Of a stretch of 42,228 bases of DNA, positions 34,164 through 41,205 are shown piece after piece (position 1 is the stretch's first letter; every line of letters begins with the position of its first letter). Under the pieces are notes generated by a model, which made no database searches, was not told where the DNA came from, and was given only the letters and a program-made list of their open reading frames with translations. Made by a program: the position numbers and the translations under genes. Origin of the DNA: Bacteroidales bacterium (GTDB lineage Bacteria > Bacteroidota > Bacteroidia > Bacteroidales > Muribaculaceae). The stretch covers positions 1 through 42,228 of the forward strand of contig DXYS01000095.1 of the NCBI GenBank assembly GCA_019415705.1, given 5' to 3'.

Positions 34164-36263
34164 TCAGTTCAAAGGAATAGTGAAAACAAAACGGGCGCCC
34201 TTGCGATACTCCGGGTCGACATGAATCTCACCGCCCAGCAGACGGCTCAGCAGACGGCAAATGTAAAGTCCCATGCCGAAACCTTGTGTCGACGAATCAA
34301 GTTTCTCAAACCGCTCGAAAATAGCCTCTTCTTTGCCTCGGGGTATACCGATGCCGGTATCAGTGACCGTAAAAGTGATTTTTTTGTTTTTACGGTCAAG
34401 CACATATTTAAGCTCGATTTGTCCGGTTTCGGTAAATTTAGCCGCATTGGTGAGCAAATTCATCAATATCTGCTCGACGCGTATCGGGTCTGTCGACACT
34501 ACCTCATCAGGCTCCTCGGCATTGGCAAAAACCAGTTTCACACCCGGTTTAAGGAATTTGGCGACATTATCGACCGACAGCATGCAAGCCGACTTCAACG
34601 AGGTAGGTTTGATGCGTATTTGCATCGCGCGGTTTTCGAGCGTGGCCACATCGAGCACATCATTGACAAGATTTGTCAGCAGCTCGGTGTTAAGCGTGAT
34701 GACTTCGGCAAAACGGTTGAGATAAGGCTTTTTGCTGTCATCGGCACAGTCGGTTATAAGTCTCGAATATTCGGCGATGGCGGCAAGCGGCGTACGTATC
34801 TCATGGCTCATGTTATTGACAAAGTCAGTCTTCATGCGGTCTGCGATCTTAGCCTTGTCTCGAGCCTCGACTAATTCGGTCTGAGTCTTTTTAAGGCTGT
34901 CGCGCTCGGCAAGCAACATAGCGTTTGATTTGGCGAGATTCTTGGCGTAATGTCTCGCACGGCGATACAACACAAAGAGGATTATCAGCACAATTAACGA
35001 CAGGCCGAGGACTCCAAAGGCATAATAAGCGGTCTGGCGGTGTTTCGACAGATTGATTTCCTCTTTTTCGCGCTCAAGCTCAAGATTTTCACGCTCAAGT
35101 TCGCTGATTTCATACTGTATCTGCAGCTGCTTGTAGTTTTCGGCGGCTTTCAGCAGTATGCGGCTGCGCAGGATATTGTTGAACTCAAGCGAGGCCATCA
35201 GCTGCGAGTCTTTATCGCCGGTGGCCGTCGCCGCCTCAAGCAGAGCTTCTATCAGATACTCATACTCCTCGCGCGAATTTAACTTGTCGCCAATCTGCGC
35301 CCTGATAATGGGGATTACCTCGTCATAACGCTTTTTGGCCATCAGATAATAGATGGTCGCACGCTCGCGTGTACGCAAATCGCGGGCTATGTCCGGAGCT
35401 TCGGCCGCCAGCCCGAGGATTTTATCGTAATAATAATCTACCTCATCGGGCTTGAGAGAGCGATAACAACGCAGGATGCGCCTGTAGGCATTATAGTACG
35501 AGCGGTCATAATTGCGATACATACGTCCCTTGGCGCGATATTGTTTCTCAAGTTCGGTTATGATATCTAAAAGTTTTCGAGTCATGGCTATAGCCTTAGC
35601 TTCAAGTCCTGATGCTATATAGCTCATCGAGGCCTGATTATAATAAAGCGAGCGTATAGCCAGATGGCGCACCGGCAGCTTGTCGATAACCGACTCAAGC
35701 TTTGTCAGGTATTCGTCCATATTCAGCGACTCGGTGTCAGAGCGCAGATATATTGACAGATAGAAAAGGTATTCAATCTGACGGTATATGTCCATATCAT
35801 GCTCATCCTTGTGCTCGCTGAGAAATTGTTGAAGAATCTCCTGACGCTTGGTTTCGGGCATGCGGCGTGCATTAGACGCCATGTATGTGATGCGGATAAA
35901 CAGTTCGGTCTCTTTCTGCAGGTCGCTCACCGGGATTTTGCCGGCACGCACAAGCTGTATATATTGCAGAGAGTCATTGCCATTATAAGCATTTGTGAGC
36001 ATACGCAAGGCGTCGAGCGCCACATCATCATCGCCATGACGCATGGCAAACTGATAAAGCGTCTCGCAATACTTGCGGCAGCCGGGCATCTGCGACGTGT
36101 CAATTATGTCATATATCAGATTCAGAGAGTCTTTAGCCGATGTCACTTTGCCAAGCTCTGAGATAAGACTGTCGTTGATTGACTGATACTCCGACGGCAC
36201 TGCCGATGCCGGCAGACATGCAGCGAATATAAATATAATTGTCGCAAAAAAACTCCTGCCCAT
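34164..36263 (-). CDS. TPR-containing membrane sensor histidine kinase
   Basis: 699 residues. A signal peptide (1-22) precedes a periplasmic all-helical region (about 25-400) with the spacing of tetratricopeptide repeats. One transmembrane helix (around 410-435, YAFGVLGLSLIVLIILFVLY) and a short coiled coil follow. Then come HisKA with FVNNMSHEIRTPL (phospho-acceptor H487) and HATPase_c with NLLTNAAKFTETG (N box), VTDTGIGIP (G1) and GFGMGLYICRLL (G2). There is no receiver or DNA-binding domain, so it is not a one-component hybrid, and no response regulator is encoded nearby. The signal sensed is unknown. The downstream M23-like gene may be in the same operon. Confidence 0.9.
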   Translation of the reverse strand: MGRSFFATIIFIFAACLPASAVPSEYQSINDSLISELGKVTSAKDSLNLIYDIIDTSQMPGCRKYCETLYQFAMRHGDDDVALDALRMLTNAYNGNDSLQYIQLVRAGKIPVSDLQKETELFIRITYMASNARRMPETKRQEILQQFLSEHKDEHDMDIYRQIEYLFYLSIYLRSDTESLNMDEYLTKLESVIDKLPVRHLAIRSLYYNQASMSYIASGLEAKAIAMTRKLLDIITELEKQYRAKGRMYRNYDRSYYNAYRRILRCYRSLKPDEVDYYYDKILGLAAEAPDIARDLRTRERATIYYLMAKKRYDEVIPIIRAQIGDKLNSREEYEYLIEALLEAATATGDKDSQLMASLEFNNILRSRILLKAAENYKQLQIQYEISELERENLELEREKEEINLSKHRQTAYYAFGVLGLSLIVLIILFVLYRRARHYAKNLAKSNAMLLAERDSLKKTQTELVEARDKAKIADRMKTDFVNNMSHEIRTPLAAIAEYSRLITDCADDSKKPYLNRFAEVITLNTELLTNLVNDVLDVATLENRAMQIRIKPTSLKSACMLSVDNVAKFLKPGVKLVFANAEEPDEVVSTDPIRVEQILMNLLTNAAKFTETGQIELKYVLDRKNKKITFTVTDTGIGIPRGKEEAIFERFEKLDSSTQGFGMGLYICRLLSRLLGGEIHVDPEYRKGARFVFTIPLN

Positions 36264-36287
36264 GACTGATGTGATGATTTCGAATCA

Positions 36288-36318
36288 CAAATTTAATCAA
36301 AACTTCGTCACATTCAAA
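36288..36318 (-). promoter_or_regulatory. Promoter of the histidine kinase gene
   Basis: On the minus strand this reads TTTG (36315-36318), a 19-base spacer and TAAATTTG (36288-36295). The start codon lies 24 bp further. A full consensus match. Confidence 0.75.
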
Positions 36319-36345
36319 CACACATATCAAATTATAAAACGTCAT

Positions 36346-36377
36346 TTTGACCGACAGCTTATTTTTTAGTAACTTTG
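36346..36377 (+). promoter_or_regulatory. Promoter of ruvX
   Basis: TTTG (36346-36349), a 20-base spacer and TAACTTTG (36370-36377) match the consensus. The ATG at 36392 follows 14 bp later, which excludes the longer frame from 36347. Confidence 0.75.
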
Positions 36378-36391
36378 CATCAAAAAGTATT

Positions 36392-36832
36392 ATGGGACGT
36401 CTGATGTCGATAGATTTTGGCCGTCGTCGCTGCGGCATCGCGGTGACAGACCCTCAGCGCATAGTCGCAAACGGCCTGACAACCGTCGCCACCGCCTCGC
36501 TCGAGGTCTTTGTCAAAGACTATATCGCAGCCAACGGCGTCGACGCCGTCATCGTCGGCAAGCCTCTGACCATGCGCGGCGAGCCGTCGGAGTCGACACG
36601 CTATCTGACACCGGCCATCAACCGCCTGCGCAAAGTCATCGACCCGGTGCCCGTCATCTTTTATGACGAACGCTTCACATCAGTGCTCGCACACCGCTCG
36701 ATGATCGACGGCGGCATGAAAAAGATGGCGCGACGCGACAAAGCTATCGTCGACGAGATTTCGGCGACCATAATCCTCAATGACTACCTGCAAAGCCGCA
36801 CATATCTCGACGCGGCAGCCAACAGCATCTGA
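36392..36832 (+). CDS. ruvX: Holliday junction resolvase RuvX/YqgF family (pre-16S rRNA nuclease)
   Basis: 146 residues with the RNase H-like YqgF fold. It shows SIDFGRRRCGIAVTDP (first catalytic Asp), VIVGKPLTMRGE, VIFYDERFTS (Glu) and DEISATIILNDYL (C-terminal Asp). In E. coli the homologue processes the 5' end of pre-16S rRNA; a resolvase role has also been proposed. It is divergent from the histidine kinase and heads a plus-strand run with def 24 bp downstream and ettA after it, three translation-linked genes. Confidence 0.92.
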   Translation: MGRLMSIDFGRRRCGIAVTDPQRIVANGLTTVATASLEVFVKDYIAANGVDAVIVGKPLTMRGEPSESTRYLTPAINRLRKVIDPVPVIFYDERFTSVLAHRSMIDGGMKKMARRDKAIVDEISATIILNDYLQSRTYLDAAANSI

Positions 36833-36856
36833 CAAAACAAAAACAACGACTATACG

Positions 36857-37420
36857 ATGAAACTACCCGTCTATCTTTACGGCCATCCGGTGCTCCGAGA
36901 GATTTCGGAGCCGATAAGCGCCGATTATCCCGAGCTCGCGACGCTGATTGACGACATGTATCAGACCATGTATGTCAGCGAGGGCGTCGGTCTGGCAGCT
37001 CCTCAGATCGGCCGCAACATAAAACTTATTGTTATCGATGCATCGCCTGTCGGCGAAGACTTCCCCGAGTGCGCCGGTCGCAAGCTGACACTTATCAATC
37101 CTGAGCTTGAGGTCCTCGACGGCGAGCGTGTCACACGCGCCGAGGGCTGCCTGAGCCTGCCCGGACTGTCTGAGAACGTAAGCCGCACAGAGCGCGTGCG
37201 CCTCAAATGGCTCGACGAAAATTTCACGGCTCACGACGAAGTTTTCGAAGGCTTCATGGCACGCATAATCCAGCACGAATACGACCATCTCATCGGCAAA
37301 CTCTACATCGACCACATCTCGCCTATACGCAAGCAGCTCATCAAGGGCAAGCTCGCGTCGATTATCTCGGGACGCACACGCGTCGACTATCCCGTCAAAT
37401 ACGCTCCGCGTCACCGCTGA
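36857..37420 (+). CDS. def: Peptide deformylase
   Basis: Removes the N-formyl group from nascent proteins. 187 residues. All three family motifs are present: GVGLAAPQIG (43-52), EGCLSLPG (with ligand C98) and QHEYDHL (H140, H144 ligands, E141 catalytic). The C-terminal tail is short, as in the Bacteroidetes type. It lies between ruvX (24 bp) and ettA (49 bp) on the same strand, so it is probably co-transcribed from the 36346 promoter. Confidence 0.96.
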   Translation: MKLPVYLYGHPVLREISEPISADYPELATLIDDMYQTMYVSEGVGLAAPQIGRNIKLIVIDASPVGEDFPECAGRKLTLINPELEVLDGERVTRAEGCLSLPGLSENVSRTERVRLKWLDENFTAHDEVFEGFMARIIQHEYDHLIGKLYIDHISPIRKQLIKGKLASIISGRTRVDYPVKYAPRHR

Positions 37421-37469
37421 GCATCAGCATAGCATTGACATCAACCACGACAAAAAAACACCAAACGAC

Positions 37470-39155
37470 ATGGCTGACGACAAAAAAGTGATTTTCTCAA
37501 TGGTAGGCGTATCCAAGACCTACCCTCCGCAGAAACAAGTTCTTAAAAACATATACCTCTCGTTTTTCTACGGCGCCAAAATAGGCATCATAGGCCTCAA
37601 CGGCTCGGGTAAGTCATCGCTTCTCAAGATTATAGCCGGCATCGACAAGAGCTTTCAGGGCGAAGTGGTGTTCTCGCCGGGCTACTCTGTGGGCTATCTC
37701 GAGCAAGACCCCAAACTTGACCCTGACAAGACGGTCATAGAGGTCGTGCGCGAAGGCGTCAAGCCTATAATGGATCTCCTCGCCGAGTTTGACAAGGTTA
37801 ACGAGAGTTTCGGCGACCCCGACGTGCTTGACGACCCCGACAAGATGGATGCCCTCATCGCCCGTCAGGCCGAGCTGCAGGACAAGCTCGACGCCGCCGA
37901 CGCTTGGAACATAGACTCAAAGCTCGAACGCGCGATGGACGCCCTGCAGTGTCCGCCCGACGACCAGCCCGTGACGACACTCTCGGGCGGCGAACGCCGC
38001 CGCGTGGCCCTCTGCCGACTGCTGCTTCAGCAGCCTGATGTACTGTTGCTTGACGAGCCCACCAACCACCTTGACGCCGAGTCTATCGACTGGTTGGAAC
38101 AGCACCTGCAGCAATATCCCGGCACCGTCATCGCCATCACCCACGACCGCTACTTCCTCGACCACGTGGCCGGCTGGATTCTCGAACTCGACCGCGGCGA
38201 GGGCATCCCGTGGAAAGGCAACTACTCGTCATGGCTCGACCAGAAGACCAAACGCATGGCCCTCGAAGAGAAACAGGCCAGCAAACGCCGTAAAACCCTC
38301 GAGCGCGAGCTCGAGTGGGTGCGCATGGCCCCCAAAGCCCGTCAGGCCAAAGGAAAAGCCCGTCTGTCAAGCTATGACCGCCTGCTCAACGAAGACCAGA
38401 AACAAAAGGAGGAACGTCTCGAGATATTCATCCCTAACGGCCCGCGCCTCGGCAACAAGGTCATCGAGGCAAAAGGCCTTACGAAAGCCTTCGGCAAAAA
38501 GCAGCTGTTCTCTGACCTTAGCTTTACACTGCCGCCCGCAGGCATCGTCGGCGTAATCGGCCCCAACGGTGCCGGCAAGACAACGCTTTTCCGTCTCATC
38601 ATGGGTCAGGAGAAACCCGACGCCGGCACATTTGACGTAGGCGAAACCGTCAAAATAGCCTATGTCGACCAGACCCACCACGACCTGCTGCCCGACAAAA
38701 CAGTCTACGAAGTCATCTCGCAGGGTGTCGAGACATTCCGCATGGGCGGACGCGACATCAATGCCCGCGCTTATCTGTCCAAATTCAACTTCACAGGCGC
38801 CGATCAGGAGAAGAAGATAGGCGTTCTCTCGGGCGGCGAACGAAACCGCCTGCACCTCGCCATGGCTCTCAAAGAGGAGGGAAATGTACTGCTGCTCGAC
38901 GAGCCGACCAACGACATCGACGTCAACACTTTGCGAGCCCTTGAGGAAGGTCTCGACGACTTCGCCGGATGTGCGGTCGTCGTCAGCCACGACCGCTGGT
39001 TCCTCGACCGCATCTGCACACACATCCTCTCGTTCGAAGGCGACGGCAACGTTGTTTACTACGAAGGCTCGTACTCTGACTATGAAGAGTTTAAGCGAGC
39101 CCATAACGGAGGCAAAGAATTGCCGCGCCGCCGCTACCGCAAACTGATGGAGTAA
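37470..39155 (+). CDS. ettA: Energy-dependent translational throttle protein EttA (ABC-F)
   Basis: A cytosolic ABC-F ATPase that binds the ribosomal E site and gates the first elongation step according to ATP/ADP. 561 residues, close to the E. coli length. Two ABC domains: Walker A GLNGSGKS (42-49) and GPNGAGKT, signatures LSGGERRRVALC and LSGGERNRLHLAM, and Walker B LLLDEPTNHLD and LLLDEPTNDID. The inter-domain linker has the highly charged helical P-site tRNA-interaction motif (KQASKRRKTLERELEW ... KARLSSYDRLL). The N-terminal FSMVGVSKTYPPQK distinguishes EttA from Uup and YheS. It is followed by a hairpin terminator. Confidence 0.94.
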   Translation: MADDKKVIFSMVGVSKTYPPQKQVLKNIYLSFFYGAKIGIIGLNGSGKSSLLKIIAGIDKSFQGEVVFSPGYSVGYLEQDPKLDPDKTVIEVVREGVKPIMDLLAEFDKVNESFGDPDVLDDPDKMDALIARQAELQDKLDAADAWNIDSKLERAMDALQCPPDDQPVTTLSGGERRRVALCRLLLQQPDVLLLDEPTNHLDAESIDWLEQHLQQYPGTVIAITHDRYFLDHVAGWILELDRGEGIPWKGNYSSWLDQKTKRMALEEKQASKRRKTLERELEWVRMAPKARQAKGKARLSSYDRLLNEDQKQKEERLEIFIPNGPRLGNKVIEAKGLTKAFGKKQLFSDLSFTLPPAGIVGVIGPNGAGKTTLFRLIMGQEKPDAGTFDVGETVKIAYVDQTHHDLLPDKTVYEVISQGVETFRMGGRDINARAYLSKFNFTGADQEKKIGVLSGGERNRLHLAMALKEEGNVLLLDEPTNDIDVNTLRALEEGLDDFAGCAVVVSHDRWFLDRICTHILSFEGDGNVVYYEGSYSDYEEFKRAHNGGKELPRRRYRKLME

Positions 39156-39171
39156 GCTCAGAACAAATTTT

Positions 39172-39224
39172 ACCGGCGCGACCTCAGAGATACATTATTA
39201 TCCGGTAAGGCCGCGCCGGTTTCA
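39172..39224 (+). terminator. Terminator after ettA
   Basis: Nine-base arms accggcgcg (39172-39180) and cgcgccggt (39212-39220), with a 31-base loop and a short T-rich tail. 17 bp after the ettA stop. Confidence 0.6.
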
Positions 39225-39274
39225 TATTCTCAACAGAATGTTCATGTTAATCCGGTTAAATATTATTAAAAAGG

Positions 39275-39306
39275 CTTGACATATATTGAACAAAACCGTA
39301 CCTTTG
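39275..39306 (+). promoter_or_regulatory. Promoter with no recognised gene downstream
   Basis: CTTG (39275-39278), a 20-base spacer and TACCTTTG (39299-39306) fit the consensus, but no gene starts for more than 500 bp. Downstream, 39316-39447 is an open frame of about 43 codons without an ATG (it includes LLRREDAEYFVEVILQ), and 39505-39561 is a 19-codon ATG frame. Neither is recognised. The transcript could be a small RNA or the leader of a gene that has been lost. Apart from the repeat at 39663, nothing else was recognised in 39225-39815. Confidence 0.5.
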
Positions 39307-39662
39307 TGTCGTAAAAGCACCCAAAGCTTCGACTTAGACCGATAATTATTTACGCATTACAACCTCCTTTTTGGACTAAGCTCAGGCATGCAAGACTACT
39401 TCGTCGAGAGGACGCAGAATATTTTGTAGAGGTGATTTTACAGTAAGTATGATATAATCTCTACATTTATTTTGCTACAAGCAACTATCACAAAATCACA
39501 AATCATGCCTATTGGCTTTAGTCCTCTGTTCATTGACGAAATGAGCCGGGGAATTTTTTTGTAGGTGAAGATGAACCGATTGGGTTCCCTCGATTAAATT
39601 ATTGGGATTTGCGGCTCAGCAGTAAAACCCGGTTGAAATGTTAAAAGGACATATATAATTAT

Positions 39663-39762
39663 GTAGGGACATGCCAAAGCGACCGGCCGGGAGCTGCGGC
39701 ATGTATAATTCGCCGATAATCGCCTGATGGCCAAACAATACGTACCAAAGACACGTCCCTAC
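39663..39762 (+). repeat. Dispersed palindromic repeat, medium copy
   Basis: It opens gtagggacatgccaaagcga, passes a gcggcatgtataattcgcc inner part and closes gacacgtccctac. It shares ends and core with 51-199 but is shorter, with a different centre. It lies just upstream of the surviving part of the broken YhcG gene. Confidence 0.75.
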
Positions 39763-39851
39763 ATAGTTTTTAACAACCGCTTTTTTACATTGGTCCGGAT
39801 TTGCCGATAATCTAAGGAGAAAAAGGCTTTTCAGAAACCAACCTCAAATAG

Positions 39852-40733
39852 ATGTATTATTTCTACCTGCTTTATTCTCAGCTGATTGAAAATCTTCCGC
39901 AAGGTGCGGAAGATTTCAGACCGACAAATCTTCTACAGGGTGTAGACGATTCTGAAACAGCAAATCTTCCGCAGCTTGCGGAAAGATTATACAACGAGAT
40001 CTGTTCTATCCCATGGGATCATCAGCGAAGGATAATTGATAAATGTAAAGGGGATGCGAAAAAGGCGCTTTTCTTTGTCCGCAAAGTCATTGAAAACAGT
40101 TGGGGTCGCGATGTGCTATTGAATTTTCTAGGCACTGATTTGTATGAGCGTCAGGCGAAAGCCATAACAAATTTCAGCAAAACGCTTCCGGCACCTCAAA
40201 GTGATCTTGCTCAGCAAACCACAAAAGATTCCTACGTGTTTAACTTCCTGACAATGACTGAGGACTATAACGAGCGGGAACTTGAAAACGCTCTTGTCGG
40301 CAACGTAACGAAATTTCTTGTTGAACTGGGTACCGGATTCGCCTACATGGGAAAACAGTATCGACTGCAGGTAGGCGAAAAAGAAATCTTCATCGACCTT
40401 CTGTTTTACAATACTCGCATACACGCCTATTGCTGCGTGGAATTAAAAACGGGCTCATTTGAGGCATCCCACCTCGGGCAGTTAGGTCTGTATGTCACGG
40501 CAGTCAATCACCAGCTTAAGACAGAAAATGACAATCCCACCATCGGATTGTTGATTTGCAAGGACAAAGACAACATCGAAGCTCAATATTCATTAGAGGC
40601 ATACAATCTTCCTCTCGGCATATCTCAATACGAGCTGTCAAAACTAATTCCCAAAGAGATAAAGAGTTCCCTGCCATCAATCGAGCAGATAGAATCAACG
40701 TTAGAGCAATTATCGGAGAATAGCGAGGATTGA
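39852..40733 (+). CDS. YhcG/DUF1016-type PD-(D/E)xK nuclease, 5'-truncated (probable pseudogene remnant)
   Basis: A 293-residue frame missing the N-terminal domain of this family, whose members usually exceed 330 residues. The C-terminal nuclease half is complete: LLNFLGTDLYERQ, KDSYVFNFL, FLVELGTGFAYMGKQ, IDLLFYN (D182), CCVELKTG (E197, K199) and GLLICKDKD. Directly upstream, in the same frame, 39825-39848 encodes GFSETNLK followed by TAG and MYYFYLLYSQ. In relatives this motif is continuous (GFSxxNLxYM), so the TAG is a nonsense change in the old gene. Further upstream homology fades behind a TAA at 39813 and a dispersed repeat. Translation may restart at 39852. The linker holds a 12-residue repeat described separately. 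Confidence 0.8.
   Translation: MYYFYLLYSQLIENLPQGAEDFRPTNLLQGVDDSETANLPQLAERLYNEICSIPWDHQRRIIDKCKGDAKKALFFVRKVIENSWGRDVLLNFLGTDLYERQAKAITNFSKTLPAPQSDLAQQTTKDSYVFNFLTMTEDYNERELENALVGNVTKFLVELGTGFAYMGKQYRLQVGEKEIFIDLLFYNTRIHAYCCVELKTGSFEASHLGQLGLYVTAVNHQLKTENDNPTIGLLICKDKDNIEAQYSLEAYNLPLGISQYELSKLIPKEIKSSLPSIEQIESTLEQLSENSED
39891..39988 (+). repeat. Three in-frame palindromic repeats with 36-bp period inside the YhcG frame
   Basis: Hairpins start at 39891, 39927 and 39963, each about 25 bp (aatcttccgca / tgcggaagatt and variants), separated by about 11 bp. The period is exactly 36 bp or 12 codons, giving NLPQGAEDFRPT, NLLQGVDDSETA and NLPQLAER. They lie in the linker between the two domains of the family. 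Confidence 0.85.
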
Positions 40734-40736
40734 TAT

Positions 40737-40805
40737 TTAGGGCTGAATCCTGCAACCGGTAATCGACTTTAGTCGCCTGCTTTGCAAGAATCAGCCCTAA
40801 TTTTT
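40737..40805 (+). terminator. Terminator after the YhcG frame
   Basis: Ten-base arms ttagggctga (40737-40746) and tcagccctaa (40791-40800), followed by five Ts, with a smaller cgact/agtcg hairpin inside the loop. Confidence 0.8.
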
Positions 40806-40878
40806 CTTGCCCCAAAAATTTTTATCGGGCAGTAATATATCTTTATCCCGAACTCGCGTTAATAAACAGCTTCATAGC

Positions 40879-40898
40879 GAGCGCAAAATTTTGCGCTC
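40879..40898. repeat. 20-bp perfect palindrome (gcgcaaaattttgcgc type)
   Basis: The same core palindrome as at 10826-10903, again followed by tcctac, so it is a solo unit of that repeat type. 40806-40960 holds nothing else recognised. Confidence 0.65.
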
Positions 40899-40960
40899 CT
40901 ACATTATTATCCGCTGTCATAGACCCTCATACAGACGCAGCGCTGAAACCCCACCCTCTA

Positions 40961-41008
40961 AAAAACCAAACCCGGTCTCGCAAGCCGGATGGCTTGGAAG
41001 ACCGGGTT
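40961..41008 (-). terminator. Terminator of tRNA-Pro
   Basis: On the minus strand, ten-base arms (40999-41008 with 40969-40978) enclose a second hairpin (caagcc/ggcttg) and are followed by tggtttttt. It begins 3 nt after the tRNA 3' end. Confidence 0.85.
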
Positions 41009-41011
41009 AAG

Positions 41012-41084
41012 TCGGGGTGAGAAGACTCGAACTTCCGACCTCCACGTCCCGAACGTGGCGCGCTGCCAACTGTGCTACACCCCG
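41012..41084 (-). tRNA. tRNA-Pro (anticodon CGG)
   Basis: 73 nt with a full cloverleaf: acceptor cggggtg/caccccg with A73, anticodon arm ccacg-ttcggga-cgtgg with CGG at the centre, and T arm ggaag-ttcgagt-cttct. CCA is not encoded. No repeat of its 3' end is seen elsewhere in the window, so it is not an occupied integration site here. Confidence 0.93.
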
Positions 41085-41205
41085 ATGTGCACTAAGCGAC
41101 TGCAAAATTATAAAGTTTTTTTGATTGACGAAAATTTTATGAGTTAATTTTCATTTGCAAATCGTCAAACGTACATTAAAACGCCATCGCTCAAATGCAG
41201 GCGAT

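Noticed and set aside
39891..39988. CRISPR-like array (palindromic repeats with 36-bp period)
   Set aside because: Only three units, the gaps between palindromes are about 11 bp and not unique spacers, the period is exactly 12 codons and the frame stays open; no cas genes are present.
41012..41084. tRNA-Pro as an integration site for an element
   Set aside because: No second copy of its 3' end is present in the window and neighbouring genes do not look like an inserted island.
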